DNA from: a virus
DNA: 54,406 bases
Reading direction: 5' to 3' (one strand)
IMG/VR virus record: IMGVR_UViG_3300010373_001372
Span: 1-54,406 of that record
Position 1 is the first letter of the stretch. Every line of letters begins with the position of its first letter. The notes below the pieces were generated by a model. That model was given only the letters and a program-made list of their open reading frames with translations. It was not told where the DNA came from and did not search any database. Positions 40,101 through 47,719 of the stretch are shown here, piece by piece. The translations under genes were made by a program, and so were the position numbers.

Positions 40101-40355
40101 ACCGCCTCTGCACTCTGGAAGATGGAGGCGACGTCTACCCCCGCGGGCACCGACACCCGCGTCGGCACGTATCTTCGCACCGATACGGGCAGCGGTTACG
40201 TCGCCGAGGCATTTGAGTATCTCGATATTCAAGCGGACGGGTCGACCCGAAAAGTCGTCAACGTCGACCTGCACGAAATCCTCGCGCGTGACGGCAGCGC
40301 TGCCGAAATCTTCGATACGCGCACCGGCAACTGGTCGGTTGGATCGACATCGTGA
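37176..40355 (+). CDS. Central tail tip/host specificity protein, gpI+gpJ-like
   Basis: 1059 residues. The N-terminal ~140 residues hold a beta-grasp-like section and a hydrophobic Gly-rich segment (LRSVLGLAVVAAGIFLAPVI) like gpI; from about residue 165 the J-type core begins: YSISGGQNAADPFGVIPVIL, GKNRYYPKLGARSYTEF, LFVWGYGPLDISEIKIGE. Later come fibronectin-like beta domains and a C-terminal coiled coil with DLLENMDAISAAQQDQDLAN. The protein forms the central tip that contacts the receptor. The I/J fusion is one polypeptide; the C-terminal coil implies a trimer. Confidence 0.85.
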   Translation: MTLPIQGPLHGEIILPGEGITLVLAMHPLKLDRQVETLPAGLTVAELVDLGRAIATTRIRSRVAVYLDGQIVPEAWWACVRPKPGTSMLVRAVAGQGAGDLLRSVLGLAVVAAGIFLAPVIAPILGLSAGLVGAAITVGGQLLINALFPIAAPQLASSSGTTSQTYSISGGQNAADPFGVIPVILGKNRYYPKLGARSYTEFIGADQYLRMLFVWGYGPLDISEIKIGETLLSDFEDVEVETRFGYPDDEPVTLYPNEVIQDDLTIDLTFAAGWQQRTSATAVDEISLDIVAPGGIVRIDSSGNSNNYTVSIRAEYSPAGMNTWTLLDTLDITSQSTDAIRTSMRLVMPSHGQYDVQVKKTSTDYSGGDHVQEDVVWTALRGFRNSPPISFSKPLAVTALRIRASSQLNGVIDDLNGICQSKGKSWNGATWLDDTITRNPGDLFRLVLQSPANAKPVDDDHIDLSMIEAYAERCTSEGFTFDMVRDFSASVYDTLTDVGTGGRGAVLFRDGKWSLAWEEASDPIIQHFTPRNSWGFTGSRTYTQMPHAFRISFVNEDNGYQQDERIVYDDGYNTDGSSGLTAATLFEQIEFPGQTNPDNIYRFGRYYIAQARLRPEVYTLNADVEHIVCTRGDRVRVAHDVPLWGITSGRVKAVAGQAVTLDEPVVMVDGKNYTLRFRLSDGSSLLKTAVTVAGSQTVITLVDLDMPAAGDLFMAGESNEESVVLRVRSITPDKDLSAKITFVDDAPEILDADSGTIPDFNSHVTAPPALFAAKPSNLKVRENFSGTGENVITGAFFSWETTAGQDPQSFETQFNDEDGDGIWKPTGSVAMPTKEIFVTDYRGGSWGFRVRAIYPNGIASDWATLASQPLTGGTVVATVPDGSLGRDKFAADVRSALNYFGQALLDLLENMDAISAAQQDQDLANSDDKKQVLAALSSQIGSTLATVQSVAATLATQNSATAAIATGAQATANNATASALWKMEATSTPAGTDTRVGTYLRTDTGSGYVAEAFEYLDIQADGSTRKVVNVDLHEILARDGSAAEIFDTRTGNWSVGSTS

Positions 40356-41149
40356 CGCGTGCGGTAGCTCTCAACGATGTCGACGTCGTTGCCATCATCG
40401 ACAGCGCGCCGGGCGGCGGCGACCTGACGGATTCCACGGCGCTTTGCAACCGCCCGGCCATCGATCCGGCGAACTGGCTGGCCAACAATTATTTCAACAG
40501 CGCCTTCGATTATTACGAGCTGCTCGTCCCGGTGCAGACCGTCTCGATTACCCACACGGTGCTTGCCACGGCGTCGACCCTGGTCCTTTCGATCGTCGGC
40601 CTGTCGATCACGATCAAGGGGCAGCAGGACGATCGCGATATCGTCCTCTATGCCCACAACCTCGGCTACGTGCCCACCTACATGATCGCCTACAATGGCG
40701 GCCGCCTTTCAGCGGGGCAGCACGTCGTCATTAGGGGCGCCGGAACCACCTCGCAGCGCAGCCGCTGCGTCTCGCATGATGCCGATGCGACCAACATCTA
40801 CCTGCACGAGCATTGCACTTCGGGCGACGTCGATCTCGAGGCTGACACTCTGTCCTACGAGGTGATGATCTTCAACCGGCCGGTCCGCGACCCGGACCTG
40901 CCGCTGCTTTCCTACGACAACTCCGGCACTGGCGTGGCCCTGATCGATCACGGTCGTATCCGCAGCGACCGGCACTATCTGCGCAAGGCGCTCGCCGCCG
41001 AAACAAGCTTCGATATCAATCTCGGCCCGACCATGGATATCAACGACGGCTTCGTCCGCGTCGTCACCGGCGGTGTGGTCTTCGATGAGCCCGGTTACGG
41101 CGGCTCGTGGGCCGGGCCCGCCTACGTGCCCGTCAGCGGCATCTTCTGA
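40352..41149 (+). CDS. Tail-tip-associated protein, unknown
   Basis: 265 residues, beta-rich with a hydrophobic strand pair (TVSITHTVLATASTLVLSIV). Cys residues at about 31, 140 and 152, and HEHCTSGDVDLEADTLSYEV suggest structural folds, not catalysis. It starts four bases inside the J gene and ends overlapping the next, in the order of tail fibre genes. It may be a side fibre or adhesin subunit. Confidence 0.6.
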   Translation: MTRAVALNDVDVVAIIDSAPGGGDLTDSTALCNRPAIDPANWLANNYFNSAFDYYELLVPVQTVSITHTVLATASTLVLSIVGLSITIKGQQDDRDIVLYAHNLGYVPTYMIAYNGGRLSAGQHVVIRGAGTTSQRSRCVSHDADATNIYLHEHCTSGDVDLEADTLSYEVMIFNRPVRDPDLPLLSYDNSGTGVALIDHGRIRSDRHYLRKALAAETSFDINLGPTMDINDGFVRVVTGGVVFDEPGYGGSWAGPAYVPVSGIF

Positions 41150-41970
41150 TGGGCGGCAGTTTCGGCTACCGCAACGACACGACGCCGCCGCGGTTCGAGC
41201 ACCTTGATGGCGGGCGTGTCGTCTGGCGAAGCGATGCCGCGCCCGCCCTGCTGTTGCCGGATACCGCGTGGCTCAACTGGTCAGGAACCATCACCTGCCC
41301 TGATTTCATCAAGGGCAACGCCATGTATCAGGGTTGGAACGGTGTCACTGGCGGGTCCGCGCTATATCAGGGGTCGATCTGGTCGGTTATGCGTCCGGGC
41401 ACGTGGGGACCCGACGAGCCAAGTCCCTATAACATTCCGCGGATTCTGCTCGGCACCATCCCGGCTGCCTGCAACTTTATCGAGGTCGTGGCCAATCTCA
41501 CGCGCGTCCAGTCGATCTTCGTTTTCTTCTTCGTCGCCGCGTCGCAATACCAGAAGTACGGCGCTTACATCGATCCGGATGGTGGGTGCATCGAACTGGA
41601 AGGTACCCACGCCTGGCGCCGCATCTTCAAGGTGGTAATGGCGCCGACCGATAACGGCGACGGCACCCGCAACGTCTACCTCGAAACCTATCAGTCGGTG
41701 AAATACCAGGCGAAGTTCACGACCGATATCGGCGGCAACATGAAAACCGATCCGCAGAGCTACGACGGCAGCGCGACCTCGGCCTGGTACAACAAGTGGA
41801 CGCATGACGGCGATCCGAGCGGTTGGCTTTGGTGGCTGATGGCCACCACCGGCAACGACATTAACTCGATGCGCGGCGGCTCCGGCCAGCCCTCGGCCGC
41901 TGATACTTCCGACTGGACGACGCAGTGGACGACGACCCTGAGCGTCCGCCCCGGTTACGCGCAAACCTAA
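41149..41970 (+). CDS. Tail fibre-region protein, unknown
   Basis: 273 residues from ATG 41149, which overlaps the previous TGA by one base. Sequence marks: MGGSFGYRNDTTPPRFEHLD, VVWRSDAAPALLLPDTAW, FFFVAASQYQKYGAYIDPDG and TDNGDGTRNVYLETYQSVKY. Trp/Tyr-rich beta architecture like surface-binding phage proteins. Its receptor is unknown. The frame is open further upstream but only into overlapping J-side sequence. Confidence 0.6.
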   Translation: MGGSFGYRNDTTPPRFEHLDGGRVVWRSDAAPALLLPDTAWLNWSGTITCPDFIKGNAMYQGWNGVTGGSALYQGSIWSVMRPGTWGPDEPSPYNIPRILLGTIPAACNFIEVVANLTRVQSIFVFFFVAASQYQKYGAYIDPDGGCIELEGTHAWRRIFKVVMAPTDNGDGTRNVYLETYQSVKYQAKFTTDIGGNMKTDPQSYDGSATSAWYNKWTHDGDPSGWLWWLMATTGNDINSMRGGSGQPSAADTSDWTTQWTTTLSVRPGYAQT

Positions 41971-41988
41971 CCCTCAAGAGGTAATCCA

Positions 41989-43806
41989 TTGGCTTACACG
42001 ATTGCCCCAAATCCGGGGACGATTTCGATCGCCCATGGCTCGGCCGACCTCATCGGCGTCGCAACCAACTTCACTGCTTTCAACAAGGGGGCTTTGGTTC
42101 TCGCCGAAGGTTTCGGCATTGTCGGACAGCTCGCGGCTGACCCGACCGACGACGAAGCCGCAACCCTGGCGCTCGCCCTCGGCGGCATCACTGACATCGC
42201 CGGGGTTGCCTACCAGATCATCCCGCAGTCCGAGCCCGCAGTCTATTCGCAGCGCGTCCGGCAGATGATCGAGACGATGCAAACGGTACGGCTTGGTATG
42301 CCGATGGTGATGGACGCTGGCAGCACTGCCGATAGTGATCCGGGGGCCGGCAAGGTTCGGTTCAACAACGACACGACACCGACGATTGCCTACCTCAGCA
42401 AGACTGACGCATTAGGAAACGACATATCCGGTCGGCTGGCCATCCTCGATGACAGCCTCAATGCGGCCTCCCGCGCAGTGCTCATGCTGACGCCGACTGA
42501 CACGGCAAACGCCTATCTCGATTTCGATGTGACTGCCGCGCTCACCGACGCGGGGGGTTATGTCAAAGTGCCCGTTGCCCTGCGCGCCGGTGCCGTCCCT
42601 GCCGACAAAGCGCAGCTCGCCATGACCGGCATCCCGAGCGGCAAGGATGGGGCGCCGGGCGTCATCACGGCTGGGTCAACGGGCGCAACCGACAACGCGT
42701 TACTTCGCGCGGATGGGACCGGCGGCCACACGGCACAGACGTCGTCGGTCATCGTGGACGACAGTGGCAATTTGACCACGCCTGGCAGTCTTGGCGGCTC
42801 TAAAGTTTCAGCGAACGCGAATGCTGTCGCTCTACCTGCCGGGCTCACCGGGACGCTGTTTCAAATTGCGGGTGCCGATGGCGTTGTCGCGCGCCTGCAG
42901 ATTAATGCCTTCGCGCAGCAACCCTTTGTGACCTTTGCGAGAGCCGATGGAACAGGAGCTGCGCCGTCGCCAGTGCAATCTGCCGAGCCGCTCGGCGGAT
43001 TTGGGTGGACGGGATATGGAACGACGGCCTACGCGCCGAGCAGCCGAGCATCGATTGCCGCCTACGCTGCTGAGAACTGGTCGGATACCGCGCAGGGCAC
43101 CTATTTTGTCTTCAGCAATAATCCTATCGGCAGCGCGGGGGTGGCTACCGAGCGCTTGCGCATCGCGCCTGACGGCTCGATCACACTGCTTGCCAATTCT
43201 CTCACCGTGTTCGACGCGAACGGCATCGCGGGCCTCCGCAGCTACACGATGGCAACAATGCCGGCCGCGGGCGCCGGTAGCGGCGCTGCAAGGCTCATTT
43301 ATGTCACGGACTCGCCGGGCGGGGGCTGCATCTACATCTCCAACGGATCGGTCTGGGCACCGGTCAAGACCCGTGAAATCTGCATCGTCAAGCCGACCGA
43401 TCAGACAGTGGCCAGCAACACGACGCCGGCCAATGATAGCGCCCTTCAGTTCCCGATGGCGCCGAACACCGTTTATAACATTGATCTCGACATCTACTTC
43501 GAAGGCCCGGCGACGCCTGGGTTTAAATGGAACCTCACTGGGCCGGCCGGAGCGACGCTGGTCCGCGTCGAACGCGAAACTCGCGCCCCTGCAGCGACCA
43601 CTTATACGGTCGCAACTGACGCTGCTTACACCACGGCGCAAGGCATCGGCGGTAACGCCACGACGAGCGGGCGCCTGAGGATCAAGTGCCTGGTGCAAAA
43701 CGGCGCTACGGCCGGCACCTTTGCCTTCCAATGGGCCCAGAACACGAGCAATGCGACGGCATCGACGGTTCGGGCAGGTAGCAAGCTGGAATACTCAACC
43801 CCCTGA
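41989..43806 (+). CDS. Tail fibre or tail spike
   Basis: 605 residues, TTG start behind AAGAGGTAA. Typical fibre repeats such as TAGSTGATDNALLRADGTGG, SSVIVDDSGNLTTPGSLGGS, and TERLRIAPDGSITLLANSLT occur after an N-terminal beta domain; the C-terminal ~140 residues form a beta jelly-roll-like domain including YNIDLDIYFEGPATPGFKWN. Likely trimeric side fibre binding the host surface. Fibre repeats of this type are widespread in phages with polysaccharide or pilus receptors. Confidence 0.75.
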   Translation: MAYTIAPNPGTISIAHGSADLIGVATNFTAFNKGALVLAEGFGIVGQLAADPTDDEAATLALALGGITDIAGVAYQIIPQSEPAVYSQRVRQMIETMQTVRLGMPMVMDAGSTADSDPGAGKVRFNNDTTPTIAYLSKTDALGNDISGRLAILDDSLNAASRAVLMLTPTDTANAYLDFDVTAALTDAGGYVKVPVALRAGAVPADKAQLAMTGIPSGKDGAPGVITAGSTGATDNALLRADGTGGHTAQTSSVIVDDSGNLTTPGSLGGSKVSANANAVALPAGLTGTLFQIAGADGVVARLQINAFAQQPFVTFARADGTGAAPSPVQSAEPLGGFGWTGYGTTAYAPSSRASIAAYAAENWSDTAQGTYFVFSNNPIGSAGVATERLRIAPDGSITLLANSLTVFDANGIAGLRSYTMATMPAAGAGSGAARLIYVTDSPGGGCIYISNGSVWAPVKTREICIVKPTDQTVASNTTPANDSALQFPMAPNTVYNIDLDIYFEGPATPGFKWNLTGPAGATLVRVERETRAPAATTYTVATDAAYTTAQGIGGNATTSGRLRIKCLVQNGATAGTFAFQWAQNTSNATASTVRAGSKLEYSTP

Positions 43807-43821
43807 AAATTGGAGTGACCG

Positions 43822-44178
43822 ATGGCCGATACCCCGCAGCCCTATCTCTACGAGTTCCTCTGGCGCGGCCGTGCGCTTGGCGACAACACGCCTCCGGCAT
43901 TTCACGTCATCATGGCTGTCGATGGTCAGGACGAATTCGGCAAGCCTACCCACGCCGAGCAGATCATGAACGTGGAACAGGCGGCCGATGCTGGAATTGA
44001 CCTTTCGACCATTTTAACGGGGCTGAACGCGTCTGCACTGGCGACGGTCAACTCGCTGACGGCCAGCCTGGCGAGCGCGACGGCCGATCGTGATAGTGCC
44101 CGGCAGGAACGGGACGATCTGGCCGCCCAGGTATCTGCGCTCGAGGCCCAGCTCAACGCGGTTCAGCCCGAAAGCTAG
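43822..44178 (+). CDS. Small fibre-linked protein with coiled coil
   Basis: 118 residues. The N-terminal half includes YLYEFLWRGRALGDNTPPAF and HVIMAVDGQDEFGKPTHAEQ; the second half is a coiled coil (ASATADRDSARQERDDLAAQ, VSALEAQLNAVQ). It may be a fibre assembly protein or a short fibre. GGAGTGACC precedes ATG. Its stop overlaps the sulfotransferase gene's end by four bases on opposite strands. Confidence 0.6.
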   Translation: MADTPQPYLYEFLWRGRALGDNTPPAFHVIMAVDGQDEFGKPTHAEQIMNVEQAADAGIDLSTILTGLNASALATVNSLTASLASATADRDSARQERDDLAAQVSALEAQLNAVQPES

Positions 44179-45002
44179 GCCAGGCGCAGCCGGCGCATCA
44201 TCCCGCCAAACAGTGGCTGCCGATCGGAGGCGACCTCGTCCGGGACGCGTATGCCGGTTAACGCGGCGGTGAGGCGAGCATCCTGGGCAAACTCTCGGCG
44301 CAAGTATCGAAGGTCATTGCCGTCGATAGGAGCGCCGTCCTCGTGGGAGAAGATGGTCTCCGGGGTGATCTTGGCGCCGAATGGCGCGACGCCGAGAAAG
44401 GTCGCGATCCTATCCAGCGTCGGAGCGATGTCAGTCTTGAGATCAGCCTGACTGACGAACAGGATTTGCCGACTTGGGAAGTGACGAAACAGCCGCTCGA
44501 TCTGCGGCGCATAGAAGCCCCGTTCTACATAGCTGAAAACGCGGTGTGGTTGGCCGCCCATTCTGGCACGGCCCCCTCGAATGGCGTCGCCAAAGGACAG
44601 TTTTTCGGCGTAGCGTGCGGTTTCCATCCGCCAATGGGAAAATGCCCGAAGAGCCGGGTCGCGCAGCGAGACCACAAGTTTGATCTCTGGGTTATAGGCG
44701 GCGATACGCTCGATGCAATTCGGCCAGAAGGTATAGATCGGCGTCGCCTCGCCGAGGGCCGTCTTATTCTGCAGATCGGTGAAATGAGCGTGCAGCGCGC
44801 CATAGTCAGGTTTGGCCCAATCCAGTTCGTCGCTGTCGAAGAAGTGTAACTCCTTCGATGCCGACAGCCCCACATCCGGGTGCTGGCGCAGGAAGTGCCA
44901 AAGCGCGGTGGTGCCGCCCTTTTGAACGCCGGCGACGAGGAAATCGAGCTTGCGCACTTTCTCAGCGTCCGATCGGCCTGGACAGCGGGATAAACTCGCC
45001 AT
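44175..45002 (-). CDS. PAPS-dependent sulfotransferase
   Basis: 275 residues from ATG 45002; the open frame goes on to 45098 but lies within the upstream gene. The 5'-phosphosulfate loop is FLVAGVQKGGTTALWHFLRQ, the 3'-phosphate site is VVSLRDPALRAFSHWRME, and SASKELHFFDSD is the usual strand after the first helix, with a candidate catalytic His in ELHFFD. This is a bacterial-type polysaccharide or glycolipid sulfotransferase. It overlaps by 41 bases a Wzt-C-like gene, so both act together. On the minus strand in the late region, it should be expressed in the lysogen and could sulfate a surface glycan. Confidence 0.8.
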   Translation of the reverse strand: MASLSRCPGRSDAEKVRKLDFLVAGVQKGGTTALWHFLRQHPDVGLSASKELHFFDSDELDWAKPDYGALHAHFTDLQNKTALGEATPIYTFWPNCIERIAAYNPEIKLVVSLRDPALRAFSHWRMETARYAEKLSFGDAIRGGRARMGGQPHRVFSYVERGFYAPQIERLFRHFPSRQILFVSQADLKTDIAPTLDRIATFLGVAPFGAKITPETIFSHEDGAPIDGNDLRYLRREFAQDARLTAALTGIRVPDEVASDRQPLFGGMMRRLRLA

Positions 45003-45513
45003 CGATCCAGACAATGCCCGCAGTTGCCTCGCGCTCTTCGAGAGGGTCAATGCGAAAGGCAATCGCGTCGAGGATTCGGTGTAGATGAGTTCGCTCAAAA
45101 TTGCCGATGCGCGCGGAAACTCCAGCGTTCGTGAAATAGGTGCCAGGTCCGAAGTTGCAGGTAAAGGCGTATGCCACGTGCCTCGTGGTTCCGGCCGCTA
45201 TCGAAGGGATCTGCGCGACGCCATAGGTAGAACCGCCCACGATCTCGAGGCCGGTCAGCGTCTTCACTGCCATCCCGAAGGCGACGTCCTCGACGTCTTC
45301 TGTAAAATCGACAGTATAGCTGTAGAAGTAGCGAAACCCGGGGCGCAGGACGTTGACGCGACCGACGCCAGAGGCGAACACGCCGACGTCCCGGATTCGT
45401 GCGCCGCCTTGGCCATACTCATCTTTGGACTTCGAGACTAGTCCGGGGTCGAAGCTGCCGGGTGGTTCGATCCCGGCGAAAAGCTGGTCGTTCTCGACGT
45501 AACCTTCGCTCAT
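44962..45513 (-). CDS. Stand-alone Wzt C-terminal-like glycan-binding protein
   Basis: 183 residues. The segment from ~55 to ~150 has the pattern of the carbohydrate-binding C-terminal domain of Wzt (the ABC exporter ATPase for O-antigen): FTEDVEDVAFGMAVKTLTGL, YGVAQIPSIAAGT, RHVAYAFTCNFGPGTYFTNA. No ABC ATPase part exists here. Wzt-C recognises the modified end of O-antigen chains; alone it might target the partner sulfotransferase to such chains or compete with the exporter. ATG 45513 has GGAG at a good distance. It is the first gene of a two-gene minus-strand operon. Confidence 0.65.
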   Translation of the reverse strand: MSEGYVENDQLFAGIEPPGSFDPGLVSKSKDEYGQGGARIRDVGVFASGVGRVNVLRPGFRYFYSYTVDFTEDVEDVAFGMAVKTLTGLEIVGGSTYGVAQIPSIAAGTTRHVAYAFTCNFGPGTYFTNAGVSARIGNFERTHLHRILDAIAFRIDPLEEREATAGIVWIDGEFIPLSRPIGR

Positions 45514-45533
45514 CGCTCGGTCTCCGTTTCAGT

Positions 45534-45553
45534 TTGAGATCAATCTATCTCAA
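45534..45553. promoter_or_regulatory. Inverted repeat upstream of the Wzt-C/sulfotransferase cassette
   Basis: TTGAGAT (45534-45540), six bases, ATCTCAA (45547-45553): perfect arms of seven bases. It lies 20 bases upstream of the Wzt-C-like ATG and touches the terminator stem at 45552. A protein-binding operator is plausible; no clear -35/-10 pair was found. Confidence 0.45.
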
Positions 45554-45580
45554 GGCCCGCAATTCTGCGGGCCTTTTTCG
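45552..45580 (+). terminator. Rho-independent terminator before the lysis genes
   Basis: AAGGCCCGCA (45552-45561), loop ATTC, TGCGGGCCTT (45566-45575), then TTT. A perfect 10-base stem pointing rightward. It lies upstream of the endolysin gene, so transcription from the tail genes must be antiterminated or the lysis genes have another start. The other strand lacks a T-run. Confidence 0.8.
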
Positions 45581-45607
45581 CATCCCCTTACCTCATCGGA
45601 GCTTTCC

Positions 45608-46633
45608 ATGCAGTTGAACTTTGCTGCCGCGGTTGCGCTCGTCCTCAAATCCGAGGGCGGCTATGTCGATAATCCGGCTGATCCGGGCGGCGCCACGAAT
45701 ATGGGCATCACCCGGAAGACACTAGCAGCCTGGCGCGGCGTCTCGCCATGGTGGGGCCTGCCGAAGTCGGCCGTGAAGGCGCTCACGGCGGCTGAGGCTG
45801 CCACCATCTACAAGGCGAACTACTGGCAGTCGGTCGCCGGCGATGATCTGCCGGCCGGGCTCGATTACGCCGTCTTCGACTATGGCGTGAACAGCGGCCC
45901 TGGCAAGGCCGCGCGCGACCTGCAGGAGGTGCTTGGCGTCACGGTCGATGGTCGTATCGGCCCGGAGACGGTCGCGGCGGCGAACGCCGCAGGCGCGCAA
46001 GCCACCATCATCAAACTCTGCGATGCGCGGCTCGCCTATGTGCGCAGCCTGCCGCAGGCAGCGACGTTCGGCGCAGGCTGGGCCAAGCGCATCGCCAGCG
46101 TGCGTTCGGGAGCGATGGCCATGGCGATTGGCGCTGTGGTGCCCGCGCCGGTCGCACCGCCTCCTGCGGCATATATCCAGCCTGCACCCGTCGCCGCTAC
46201 GCACGCGATCGTCAAGCAAGGCCTGAAGGCCGCCGGATCAGTGACGATCAACGCCGCCGACATGCAGACCAAGATCGTCGGCACTGCCACGGCCGGGACC
46301 GTGCTGATTGGCGCGGTGAACACCTTCACGGCCGCGCTCGCCAGTGTGCCGCCCTGGGTGTGGATGGTAGCGGCGATCGTCGTGCTGGGCGCCGTACTCT
46401 ACTTCACCAACCGGATCGTTCGCGCCCGCGTCGACGCGGCGATCACCGGCGTCAACACCGAACTGCCGCTGGTGCGTCCCCAAATCGACGCAGCGCCTCC
46501 GCCGCAGGCGATCGTGGTTGCCGATGATCCGCCACAGCCCGAGGGCGACGATGCCGCGGCCCAGCCCGCCGCTCCGTCGGTCGTCGCGCAAGTCTTCAAC
46601 AGCCCCACGCCGGCAGCGGGAGCTGCGCCGTGA
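45608..46633 (+). CDS. GH108 endolysin with C-terminal membrane segment
   Basis: 341 residues. N-terminal muramidase: LKSEGGYVDNPADPGGATNM with catalytic Glu at about 16, then GITRKTLAAWRGV, YWQSVAGDDLPAGLDYAVFD and YGVNSGPGKAARDLQEVLGV (peptidoglycan-binding-like). After residue ~165 comes a Pro/Ala linker, a hydrophobic segment at ~240-260 (VWMVAAIVVLGAVLYF) and a Pro-rich tail. The membrane helix may act as anchor or give holin-like function; no separate holin is obvious except the 47.3-kb gene. Degrades peptidoglycan at the end of infection. ATG 45608. Confidence 0.82.
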   Translation: MQLNFAAAVALVLKSEGGYVDNPADPGGATNMGITRKTLAAWRGVSPWWGLPKSAVKALTAAEAATIYKANYWQSVAGDDLPAGLDYAVFDYGVNSGPGKAARDLQEVLGVTVDGRIGPETVAAANAAGAQATIIKLCDARLAYVRSLPQAATFGAGWAKRIASVRSGAMAMAIGAVVPAPVAPPPAAYIQPAPVAATHAIVKQGLKAAGSVTINAADMQTKIVGTATAGTVLIGAVNTFTAALASVPPWVWMVAAIVVLGAVLYFTNRIVRARVDAAITGVNTELPLVRPQIDAAPPPQAIVVADDPPQPEGDDAAAQPAAPSVVAQVFNSPTPAAGAAP

Positions 46634-47109
46634 TCGCCGCCCTGTTGGCACGCGTCGCTGCCGCGCCGGCACTGGCAGCGATCGGCGGCGTATTCGCTTG
46701 GCTATTCGGCGATTGGCGCAGGATCCTCGCGCTCGTCATCGTTGGCGCCCTGATCGCCACCTATGCGATCGCCGATGATCGCCGCGCCAAGGCCGATGCG
46801 ATCGTGCTGCAGCAGCGGCTCGATGTGCAGTCGAAAGCCTTCATCACCGCCGCCGATGCCGCGATGCGCAAGGAAGATGATCGCCAGGTGGCCGCCGGCG
46901 ATGCCGCAACCACCGAGTTCAACCGGCAGATGGCCATCCGCGATGCGGCTGACGCCAAGGTCGATGCCGCCCTCAAAAAGGAGATTGCCGATGAGGCTCA
47001 AACTCGAGCTGCTCAAGGCAGCATTTGTGCTCTCACTGATGCCGATCGTAGCGTGTTGCGGCCTCCGGCCGGAGCACCTCAGCCCGCAGCTCCAAAAGGC
47101 CGCCGTTGA
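46630..47109 (+). CDS. Inner-membrane spanin, Rz-like
   Basis: 159 residues, GTG start. An N-terminal hydrophobic region (ILALVIVGALIATYAIADD, residues ~31-49) is followed by a long periplasmic helix with many Ala/Asp/Lys residues, e.g. VLQQRLDVQSKAFITAADAA, typical of Rz. The following o-spanin gene is nested in its 3' part in another frame, the lambda Rz/Rz1 layout. With Rz1 it fuses inner and outer membrane during lysis. Confidence 0.75.
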   Translation: MIAALLARVAAAPALAAIGGVFAWLFGDWRRILALVIVGALIATYAIADDRRAKADAIVLQQRLDVQSKAFITAADAAMRKEDDRQVAAGDAATTEFNRQMAIRDAADAKVDAALKKEIADEAQTRAAQGSICALTDADRSVLRPPAGAPQPAAPKGRR

Positions 47110-47311
47110 ACAGGGAACGGCCGCGGCCGGTAAGACGCTGCCCAAGTGGCCGGATCGCTGTAAGCAGGCGACGCCTCACGCCGATGCCGACGCCGCGCCT
47201 GATCTGCACGCCGCGCTGAAGCTCGAGGCCCGCCAGCTCGACAAGGCCAACGGCGACAAGGGCTGGTGCGCACTGTTCTACGGCAACCTTCAGAAGGGCC
47301 TCGCTAAGTGA
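46991..47311 (+). CDS. Outer-membrane spanin lipoprotein, Rz1-like
   Basis: 106 residues in the +1 frame, ATG 46991, starting inside the Rz-like gene. Signal sequence MRLKLELLKAAFVLSLMPIV followed by the lipobox IVAC gives a lipoprotein with mature Cys near residue 22. The rest, up to WCALFYGNLQKGLAK, is short and polar. It reaches further than Rz. Two later Cys residues could form a disulfide. Confidence 0.7.
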   Translation: MRLKLELLKAAFVLSLMPIVACCGLRPEHLSPQLQKAAVEQGTAAAGKTLPKWPDRCKQATPHADADAAPDLHAALKLEARQLDKANGDKGWCALFYGNLQKGLAK

Positions 47312-47700
47312 CGTTCGACCTCGAAACCCTCAAAGTGATTGTCGAGATTGCAGCGGCCGTCATCAGCTCGATAGTGGCCATGCTCGGTGTGGTGTGGCGC
47401 TGGTCGCGCTGGCTGGCGAGTGAATTCGAAAAGCGGGACGCCGCGAGGGTCGAGGAATTGCGGCAGCGCGATTTGGCGCTTGCGGCGGAGACAGTGCGGG
47501 CCAAGGTCGCGGAAGAAGAAGTGCGCCGCTCGATCGAGGCTCACAAACTCTTCGCCGCCGAACACTTCGCCACCGAAGAGGGCGTGGCAAAGGCGATCGA
47601 ACCAATCATCAAGGCGCTCGACAAGATGACCGACCGGCTCGATCGCGTCCTGTCGGACTATTCGGCGAGCCGACCCGTCCCGCCGCGCGCCCGCGGCTAA
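47308..47700 (+). CDS. Membrane protein with coiled coil, holin candidate
   Basis: 130 residues, GTG start. A membrane helix at ~10-32 (IVEIAAAVISSIVAMLGVVW) is followed by long charged coil SEFEKRDAARVEELRQRDLA and a second helical stretch with IKALDKMTDRLDRVL. The layout recalls type III-like holins or DUF2730/Gp-type proteins beside spanins. Only one TM helix. Function in lysis is suggested by location. Confidence 0.55.
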   Translation: MTFDLETLKVIVEIAAAVISSIVAMLGVVWRWSRWLASEFEKRDAARVEELRQRDLALAAETVRAKVAEEEVRRSIEAHKLFAAEHFATEEGVAKAIEPIIKALDKMTDRLDRVLSDYSASRPVPPRARG

Positions 47701-47719
47701 AACCCAGAGAGTTATCATC

